Shown here piece by piece: positions 58,458-64,000 of a stretch of DNA of 64,000 nt. The first letter of the stretch is position 1; each line of letters starts with the position of its first letter. The stretch spans positions 1 to 64,000 of the forward strand of contig NZ_JOEI01000024.1 in the NCBI RefSeq assembly GCF_000718095.1, read 5' to 3'. The notes beneath the pieces are model-generated. The model worked only from the letters and a program-made list of their open reading frames with translations. It was not told the origin of the DNA and searched no databases. Source of the stretch: Streptomyces scopuliridis RB72. Lineage in GTDB: Bacteria; Actinomycetota; Actinomycetes; Streptomycetales; Streptomycetaceae. A program made the position numbers and the translations under genes.

Positions 58458-59789
58458 GTGAAGTGGCAGCGCAGCAGGGGGCGGGCGGCGTCGGCGAGAG
58501 GCCCTCGGGCGGCGGCGGTGGGCGCGGCGGTGTGCGTGCTGGCGGCGCTGCCGGGTCAGGCCCGGGCGGACGGTGAGCCGAGCCCGTACGCCTTCGATCC
58601 CGGCGCGAAGCGGATCAGCGGAGCGGCGACCACGAGCGAGGCGAAGCAGCTCGACGACGGCAGCACTTACCGCGATTCGATCGAGCCCGGCGGCACGCTC
58701 ATCTACCGGCTGAACCTCGACGCGGAGACGAACGCCTATGTCTCGGCCGTCGCCGTGCCCGGACCGGCGACGACGGTCGCGTACGGAGACAAGATCAAGA
58801 TCTCGCTGCAGAACAGCCAGGGCAGCGACTGCGGCTCCAACGACGCGCAGTTCGGCGCGGCGAGCAAATTCCCCCGGCCGCTCGCGGCCTATGCCTACCG
58901 GCTGATCGACAAGGGGGCGTACTCCTGCCAGGAAGCCGGCGCGTACTACGTCGTCATCGAGCGGACCGGCGAGGACACGTCCACCCCCGAGCCGTGGGGG
59001 CTGGAGATCCGCCATGTCTCCGAGCCGAAGCTCACGAGTCCCGGACCGTCCGAGGCGCCTTCGGGGTGGCCCAGCGCCTCGCCGGAGCCGGCCGGCGGCG
59101 AGCCGCGGGCGCGGGCGGGCGGTACGGGGTTCTATGACGCGGCGGAGCTGGGGAAGGGCGAGTGGACGGCGAAGATCGAGCCGGGCGCCACGCTCTTCTA
59201 CCGGGTGCCGGTGGACTGGGGGCAGCAGATATTCGCCGCCGCGGACCTGGGCAGCGCGGCGGCGGCGGGATCCGGGCCGGGGTCGGGGTTTGTGAGCGGC
59301 GCGTTCTCCATGGCCCTCTACAACCCGGCGCGAGGGCTCGTCGACACCAGTAACTCGCTCTCGTACAACGGGAAGCAGAAGACGACGGCCCTCGATCCGC
59401 TGCCCCCGGTGGCGTACGAGAACCGCTTCGGCTCGCGGACCGGCGACAAGGAGATGAGGTTCGCGGGCTGGTACTACCTGCGGGTCAGCCTCAACCCGGA
59501 GGTGGGCGAGAAGTTCGGCGCGGGGCCGTACGGGCTGACGCTGCGGGTCGACGTCACGGGCGAGCCGAAGAGCGCTCCGGCGTACGCGGGGCCCGCCGGA
59601 GACTTCAGCGTGAACCCGGACGGCCGGCAGCCGGCGGCGGACGACGGGGAGACCGGAACCGCCGCGGCGGACAACGGCACGATGAAGGTGGTCGCGGCCG
59701 CGGGGATCGGCATGGGCACCGTGCTGGTGCTGGGCCTGGGGGTGTGGACGCTTCTCGCGCGGCGGCGCGCGGAACCGGGATCGGGCTGA
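58458..59789 (+). CDS. Secreted protein anchored by a C-terminal membrane helix
   Basis: 443 residues from GTG 58458 (an ATG at 58407 would add 17). The signal peptide runs from the Arg-rich start through RAAAVGAAVCVLAALPGQARA. The extracellular part has two similar beta-rich segments (IEPGGTLIYRLNLDAETNAYVSAVAV and IEPGATLFYRVPVDWGQQIFAAADL), so it looks like an internal duplication. The C-terminal helix VVAAAGIGMGTVLVLGLGVWTLLA is followed by Arg residues. I do not recognise a function; it is convergent with a Ser/Thr kinase gene. Confidence 0.8.
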   Translation: MKWQRSRGRAASARGPRAAAVGAAVCVLAALPGQARADGEPSPYAFDPGAKRISGAATTSEAKQLDDGSTYRDSIEPGGTLIYRLNLDAETNAYVSAVAVPGPATTVAYGDKIKISLQNSQGSDCGSNDAQFGAASKFPRPLAAYAYRLIDKGAYSCQEAGAYYVVIERTGEDTSTPEPWGLEIRHVSEPKLTSPGPSEAPSGWPSASPEPAGGEPRARAGGTGFYDAAELGKGEWTAKIEPGATLFYRVPVDWGQQIFAAADLGSAAAAGSGPGSGFVSGAFSMALYNPARGLVDTSNSLSYNGKQKTTALDPLPPVAYENRFGSRTGDKEMRFAGWYYLRVSLNPEVGEKFGAGPYGLTLRVDVTGEPKSAPAYAGPAGDFSVNPDGRQPAADDGETGTAAADNGTMKVVAAAGIGMGTVLVLGLGVWTLLARRRAEPGSG

Positions 59790-59801
59790 GCGGCCCGATC
59801 C
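59778..59801. terminator. Hairpin at the convergent gene ends
   Basis: GGATCGGGC and GCCCGATCC pair around a 6-base loop that includes the stop codon of the secreted-protein gene. It ends one base before the last codon of the opposing kinase gene. Confidence 0.65.
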
Positions 59802-61310
59802 TCAGTTCTGGAGCTGGGTGAGGGCCCAGATGCCCACGGCGAAACAGGCCAGGGCGAGCAGCAGGACCGGGACCGTCACCTTCGGGGGCGGTCCCGGGCG
59901 TTTGGCGGGGGCGTGGTGGGCCGGTGTCCGCGGCTGGGGAACCGCCGGCTGCTGAAAGGGCACCTGCGGGCTCTGAGCGGTGTACGGGCGGGTGTGGCCC
60001 TGTTCGTGCCGGACCGCCGCCGTCTCCGCCTGGGACAGGTCGGGCGGAGTGGCGTAGTCGTAGTGAGAGGGGACGTGCTGCCCCGGGTACGGCGGGGCCT
60101 GGACCTGCTGCGGGGCGGGCTGAGCCTGCTGGGGGTACGGGGTCTGCGAGGAGTACGGGTCCTGCTGGGACGCGTGGTCCCGGCCCGGCGGCGGTGGGGG
60201 GAGATGGAAACTGCCGGTCTCCGACATGGAGGCGGGCCCGGGCGCCGGAGTGGGGGACGGTGAGGGCGGCGGTGAGGACGGTGGTGTGAGGGACGACGCG
60301 GCCGTCGCCGGTCCGGCCGGCGGCTGCGCCCCGCGCGGATCGGTGTACGGGCCGGCGGCGCCGGTGTACGGAGCGGCGGGCTGGGCGCCGGTCCGGGGAT
60401 CCGTGACGGGACCGGCGGGACCGACGGGGCTGACGGGACCCTCGGGGCCGAACGTGGAGGGGAGCGGACCGATCTGATCGAAGACCTCGACGATCTCGTC
60501 GTCGATATCGGGCTCGGGCAGCAGCTCCACGGCGGTTGTCAGCGCCTTGCGGGCGCCCGTGGCCGTACGGAACCTCGCGTGCGGGTCGGGCTGCAGCAGG
60601 CCCGCCAGGACCTGCCACAGCGGCTCGGGGATGCCCTGGGGCGCCCCGGGGGTGCCGTGCGCGGTGAAATGCTCGACCAGCGCCTTGGCGTCAGGCTTCT
60701 GACCCTGCAGCAGATAGAGCGCGACGAGACCGACCGCGAAGAGATCGGCGGGGAAGTCCGGCTCGGCGCCCATCATCTGCTCGGGCGCGAAGTAACCGGG
60801 CGTTCCCACCACGTAGTTGGTCTCCGTCAGGCGCGGCTCGCCCTTGCGCATGGAGATGCCGAAGTCGGACAGCCGCAGATGCGGTCTGCCCGTTCCGGTG
60901 GCCTCCAGCAGGATGTTGGCCGGTTTGATGTCGCGGTGCACGACACCCTCCGCGTGCACCGCGGCCAGGCCGGCCAGCAACTGGTCGAGCAGGGTGCAGA
61001 CGAAGCGCGGCGGCAGCGGCCCGTAGTCGCCGATGACATGCGCCAGCGAGCCGCCGCTCACCAGATCCATGGTGAACAGGACCTTGTCGTCGTCCGCGGC
61101 CCAGCTGGCCGGGGCGAGGACATGCGGGTGATCGATCCGCAGCGCCTGCTCGCGTACGAACCGCAGCAGGGTGTGCGCGTCGCTCTGCTGGAGGACCTTC
61201 GCCGCCACATAGCGCCGGCGCCGGTGGTCCCAGGCGCGCCAGACGGCACCGACACCACCGCGTCCGATCGGGTCGATCAGCTCGTACCGTCCCGCGAAGA
61301 CCTCACCCAT
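59802..61310 (-). CDS. Transmembrane serine/threonine protein kinase
   Basis: 502 residues. The kinase domain (about 1-255) looks active: P-loop GRGGVGAVW, Lys in YVAAKVLQ, HRDIKPANILL, DFGIS, and the activation segment TETNYVVGTPGYFAPEQM. A Pro/Gln-rich linker (about 280-475) leads to a C-terminal membrane helix (VTVPVLLLALACFAVGIWAL) with no extracellular sensor domain. ATG 61310 gives the standard kinase start MGEVFAGRYELI. The HTH gene lies 34 bases upstream on the same strand. Confidence 0.93.
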   Translation of the reverse strand: MGEVFAGRYELIDPIGRGGVGAVWRAWDHRRRRYVAAKVLQQSDAHTLLRFVREQALRIDHPHVLAPASWAADDDKVLFTMDLVSGGSLAHVIGDYGPLPPRFVCTLLDQLLAGLAAVHAEGVVHRDIKPANILLEATGTGRPHLRLSDFGISMRKGEPRLTETNYVVGTPGYFAPEQMMGAEPDFPADLFAVGLVALYLLQGQKPDAKALVEHFTAHGTPGAPQGIPEPLWQVLAGLLQPDPHARFRTATGARKALTTAVELLPEPDIDDEIVEVFDQIGPLPSTFGPEGPVSPVGPAGPVTDPRTGAQPAAPYTGAAGPYTDPRGAQPPAGPATAASSLTPPSSPPPSPSPTPAPGPASMSETGSFHLPPPPPGRDHASQQDPYSSQTPYPQQAQPAPQQVQAPPYPGQHVPSHYDYATPPDLSQAETAAVRHEQGHTRPYTAQSPQVPFQQPAVPQPRTPAHHAPAKRPGPPPKVTVPVLLLALACFAVGIWALTQLQN

Positions 61311-61344
61311 GCGCCGCGCTCGCTCCCCGTCGTCCCGTACGCCG

Positions 61345-61893
61345 TCAGCTTTGATGCGCCTCGTAGTGGGCGACCGCCTCAGCGGTGCGCCCGGCGCCGT
61401 AGACCCTGAGGAACTCTGCCAGTTCGGGCTGGGTCGGGGCGAGGGAGTCCGCGGCATCGATGATGTCGCCGGCGGCCGCGACCGAGCGCAGCAGGGACTG
61501 GATCTCGCGGACCACCCGGCGCACGGTCGGCGCGCCCGAGCTGTTCGTCGTCTGGCTGGTGCCGGTGAGGACGGAGCCGCCCTGCGACTTCTTGATCTCC
61601 TCCATCCGGTCCGTGGCCTCCCCGGCACTGACGCTTCCGTCGGCCACCTGACCGGCCAGATCCTGCAGCGCCTGGACGCGCTGGACCACGGCCGGATTGC
61701 CGATCTTCGCGCGTTGACCGCTCATCAGCTGGGAGAGCATCGGCGCGGAGAGCCCGAGGACCGCCGCGAGCCGGGCCTGGTTCAGGCCCAGGTCATCTAT
61801 GAGACGACGGAAGAGCGCCCCCAACGGCTCTCCGTACCAGCTCCGCTGGAGTTCTCTGGCTCTGGCAGTCGATTCCTGCTGTGCGGCGTCCAT
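61345..61893 (-). CDS. Helix-turn-helix DNA-binding protein upstream of the kinase
   Basis: 182 residues. The HTH is at about 28-62 (LIDDLGLNQARLAAVLGLSAPMLSQLMSGQRAKIGNP). A helical C-terminal part follows that I do not recognise. It is probably in one operon with the kinase and could be its substrate. The promoter should lie in the 185 bases between it and tRNA-Ala. Confidence 0.85.
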   Translation of the reverse strand: MDAAQQESTARARELQRSWYGEPLGALFRRLIDDLGLNQARLAAVLGLSAPMLSQLMSGQRAKIGNPAVVQRVQALQDLAGQVADGSVSAGEATDRMEEIKKSQGGSVLTGTSQTTNSSGAPTVRRVVREIQSLLRSVAAAGDIIDAADSLAPTQPELAEFLRVYGAGRTAEAVAHYEAHQS

Positions 61894-62078
61894 GCGCGTC
61901 TCCCCATCGCTTCCCCAATGCGGCAGCTTCGCTGCTGCGAACCTCGTGGGGCATCTTACGGAGCGTGGTCGTGCACGGGGAGTCCCAATCCTTTTGCGGG
62001 ATCACTCGGTACACCCGGTACCCTGGTCCCGGTGATGGACGGGCGCCGTTCCGCGGCTCGGCCGTACCCATCCTTTGA

Positions 62079-62151
62079 GGGGCCTTAGCTCAGTTGGTAG
62101 AGCGCTGTCTTTGCATGGCAGATGTCAGGGGTTCGACTCCCCTAGGCTCCA
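62079..62151 (+). tRNA. tRNA-Ala (TGC)
   Basis: Acceptor GGGGCCT pairs with AGGCTCC (one G-T), followed by discriminator A. The anticodon loop TTTGCAT gives TGC; the T arm is AGGGGTTCGACTCCCCT. The CCA is not encoded. Confidence 0.97.
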
Positions 62152-62156
62152 CTCCT

Positions 62157-62201
62157 ACACCCCTTCTGACCTGCGGAAACGTGGTTCGAAGGGGTGTTTT
62201 C
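62157..62201 (+). terminator. Terminator after tRNA-Ala
   Basis: ACACCCCTTC and GAAGGGGTGT form a stem, followed by TTT and more pyrimidines, six bases after the tRNA. Confidence 0.75.
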
Positions 62202-62222
62202 GTGTTGACAGGTCAATGCGCC

Positions 62223-62261
62223 GGAGGGGCGCTTCCGGCGGACGGCCGGAAGCGCCCCTCC
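62223..62261. terminator. Second long hairpin downstream of tRNA-Ala
   Basis: GGAGGGGCGCTTCCGGC and its exact complement form a 17-bp stem with a 5-base loop. It could be a second terminator, or an inverted repeat left by whatever truncated the next gene. Confidence 0.6.
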
Positions 62262-62298
62262 CGTGTTTCCGCCAGCGCCTGCATCGGCCTCGGCCTGA

Positions 62299-62889
62299 CC
62301 GGCCAGTGGCCCGCACGGCGCCGCCCATGTCTTCGGCCCCCAGAAGGGCGCCGACCCCGCGATGGTCGCCCTCCTCGACGACGGGCTGCGGCGGCTCGCG
62401 CCACTGCTCGGGATCGCCCCGGACGCCACCGGCGGCGGCGCGGCGGGCGGCCTCGGCGCCGCCCTGCTCTCGCTCGGCGCCGAACTGCTGCCCGGCGCCG
62501 ATCTGATCCGCCGCCTCACCCGCTTCGACCGGCTGCTGGCCACGGCGGATCTCTGCCTCACCGCAGAGGGGAAGGTGGACGCCTCCACCGACGCGGGCAA
62601 GACCGTCCGCGCGGTCGTCGACGCCTGTACGGAGGCGGGCGTCCCCTGCGTCGTGCTCGGCGGGACGATCACCCCGGACGCGGACCGGCTCTACGGGCGC
62701 GGCGCCATCGCCGTCCTGCCCATCGGCACCGGCCCGCGCGACCTCGACACCGCCCTGCTCCACGCCTCCGACGACCTCACGCGCACGGCCCACGCCGTAT
62801 GCCGCCTCGCCACAGCCAACGCCCATACACGGAACCACCTGCCCCAGACGGTCAACACGGAGCCTCCCGGGCCCCGAGGCGCATGGTGA
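62299..62889 (+). pseudogene. Glycerate kinase, C-terminal remnant
   Basis: The in-frame sequence begins SGPHGAAHVFGPQKGADPAMV, the middle of a glycerate kinase (GlxK/GarK family). It continues through GIAPDATGGGAAGGLGAALLSLGAELLPGADLI and LTAEGKVDASTDAGKTVRAV to the end of the family domain. A stop codon lies just upstream at 62296, and the N-terminal half, with the start, is missing. An ATG at 62362 could allow a 175-residue fragment, unlikely to be active. It lies 147 bases from tRNA-Ala. Confidence 0.75.
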
Positions 62890-63241
62890 AAGAGACCGAC
62901 CACAGCATCTGCTGGGCATGGCAGTCCGCCGGAAGCAGCGCGGCGAGCCCGGCGCCTCCCGCACCGGCGCCGGACACCGGTCGCAGGGGCTCCCAGAAGG
63001 CATCTGAGGGCCCGTGCTGTGTCATCCATGCCGCGTCCTCGGCAACCGTGGGCTGTGCGAATGACTCGGGCGGGCGAACGCATGACTCGCGGGCCTCTCA
63101 AGTCCGTTGAGCGTCTCCTGTCGACCACGCAATCGCGAAGGGGTCGGCCGCAGCGGGTGTGAGGGTGGCAGTCCACTTCGAAAGAGGTCCCCTGCCCTGG
63201 GAAGCGTAGGTCAGGGGACCTCTCCGGTATGAGCCTTCCTG
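62890..63241. other. Intergenic region before the SDR gene
   Basis: 352 bases without a recognised gene. Its right part carries the SDR terminator (63183-63223); nothing else is seen. Confidence 0.5.
63183..63223 (-). terminator. SDR gene terminator
   Basis: AGAGGTCCCCTG and its complement CAGGGGACCTCT form a 12-bp stem just past the stop of the leftward SDR gene. Confidence 0.75.
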
Positions 63242-64000
63242 TCAGTGGATGTGCGAGCCCCCGTTGACGTCGTAGGTCACGCCGGTGAGGTAGCCCGAGT
63301 CGGGCCGGGCCAGGAAGGCGACGACGGCGGCTACGTCCGTGACGTGGCCGACCCGGCGCATCGGGATGTCGGCGACCAGGGCGGCCTTGCGCTCGGGGGC
63401 GAGTTTTCCGTCCGTGATGTTGGTGTCGATCAGGCCCGGAGCCACGGAGTTGACGGTGACGCCGGACGGTCCGAGTTCACGGGCCAGGGCGCGGGAGAAG
63501 CCGAGCAGGGCGGCCTTGGCCGCCGAGTACGCGACGCCGCCGAAGACGCCGCCGCCGCGCTCGGCGGAGACCGAGGAGAGGTGGATGATCCGGCCGAAGC
63601 CGCGCGCGGCCATATCCGGTGCCAGGCGCCGGGTGGCCAGGAAGCTGCCGCGGACGTTGACGTCGAAGATCCGGTCCCACTCCTCGGCGGAGACGTCGAG
63701 GAATCGGGTGGGCGAGGTGATTCCGGCGTTGTTGACCAGGACGCCGACGGGCGGAAGCGCGGTCTCGACGGCATCGGCGGCGGCGTTCACCGCGTCGGGG
63801 TCGGTCACGTCGGCGGCGATGCCGAGCGCTTGTACGTCGTGGGCCGCGGCCACCTCTCTCGCGCTGTCCTCGGCGGCCTCCTTGTCGAGGTCGAGCACGG
63901 CGATGTGGTAGCCGTCGGCGGCCAGTGCGTGCGCCGTGGCCCGTCCGATGCCCCGTCGTGAGCCGGCGCCGGTGACGACGGCGGTGCGGGGCGTGGTGTG
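63242..64000 (-). CDS. SDR family NAD(P)-dependent oxidoreductase (5' end beyond window)
   Basis: At least 252 residues; the start is cut off by the window edge. The cofactor motif is VVTGAGSRRGIGRATA and NNAGIT follows. The catalytic Ser is in IIHLSSVSAERGG, with Y-x3-K in VAYSAAKAALLGF, and the C-terminal GYLTGVTYDVNGGSHIH is typical of FabG-like reductases. The substrate is unknown. Confidence 0.92.
   Translation of the reverse strand, partial: HTTPRTAVVTGAGSRRGIGRATAHALAADGYHIAVLDLDKEAAEDSAREVAAAHDVQALGIAADVTDPDAVNAAADAVETALPPVGVLVNNAGITSPTRFLDVSAEEWDRIFDVNVRGSFLATRRLAPDMAARGFGRIIHLSSVSAERGGGVFGGVAYSAAKAALLGFSRALARELGPSGVTVNSVAPGLIDTNITDGKLAPERKAALVADIPMRRVGHVTDVAAVVAFLARPDSGYLTGVTYDVNGGSHIH

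Overview
The window is high-GC actinobacterial DNA and almost certainly the oriC core of a Streptomyces (or very close relative) chromosome. The gene order is the classic one: rpmH-rnpA-yidD-yidC-jag-rsmG-parA-parB to the left of dnaA, and dnaN-gnd-recF-dciA-gyrB-gyrA to its right. GTG starts are frequent, third codon positions are strongly GC-biased, and copies of the Streptomyces parS sequence TGTTTCACGTGAAACA are scattered through the left part. No plasmid, prophage or complete transposon is visible.

Layout. (1) 1-10.5 kb, accessory flank: globin-flavin reductase, HAD phosphatase, DUF2269 membrane protein, two GNATs, an Mrr-like nuclease, a serine hydrolase, a VOC protein, an aldo/keto reductase, a RibD-like reductase and a broken TnsA-like transposase gene. 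(2) 10.5-15.7 kb: dnaB, a MATE exporter, and the rpsF-ssb-rpsR-rplI operon. (3) 15.9-28 kb, mainly envelope: small membrane protein, FemX-type ligase, alanine-racemase-like protein, GT87 mannosyltransferase, class A PBP, PadR regulator with inositol-phosphate synthase, MFS exporter, cca. (4) 28-38 kb: DUF6049, MurJ, a pseudokinase, SigM with its anti-sigma factor, TrxB, TrxA. This block is syntenic with the Mycobacterium tuberculosis Rv3909-Rv3914 region. (5) 38-45 kb: GNAT, parB, parA, rsmG, jag, yidC, yidD, rnpA, rpmH, all reading leftward. (6) 45-57.8 kb: dnaA, an 861-bp oriC with about 17 DnaA-box-like 9-mers, dnaN, gnd, recF, dciA, gyrB, gyrA, DUF3566. (7) 57.8-64 kb: tRNA-Ile, DLW-39 peptide, secreted membrane-anchored protein, Ser/Thr kinase with HTH partner, tRNA-Ala, a glycerate kinase remnant, and an SDR cut by the window end.

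How the parts work together. DnaA, oriC, DnaB, DciA, DnaN, SSB, RecF and gyrase initiate and sustain replication. ParA, ParB and nine parS sites organise and segregate the origin region. MurJ, its pseudokinase partner, the PBP, FemX and the racemase-like protein build the wall. SigM and the thioredoxin pair probably report on envelope or thiol stress.

The most interesting signals lie outside the genes. All nine parS copies lie left of dnaA and none in the 22.8 kb to its right. Two of them sit in a tandem of perfect 34- and 38-bp palindromes, and others are written into start codons, stop codons, coding sequence or a terminator stem. DnaA-box clusters occur away from oriC: upstream of dnaB, upstream of parA next to parS, and inside the Mrr-like gene.
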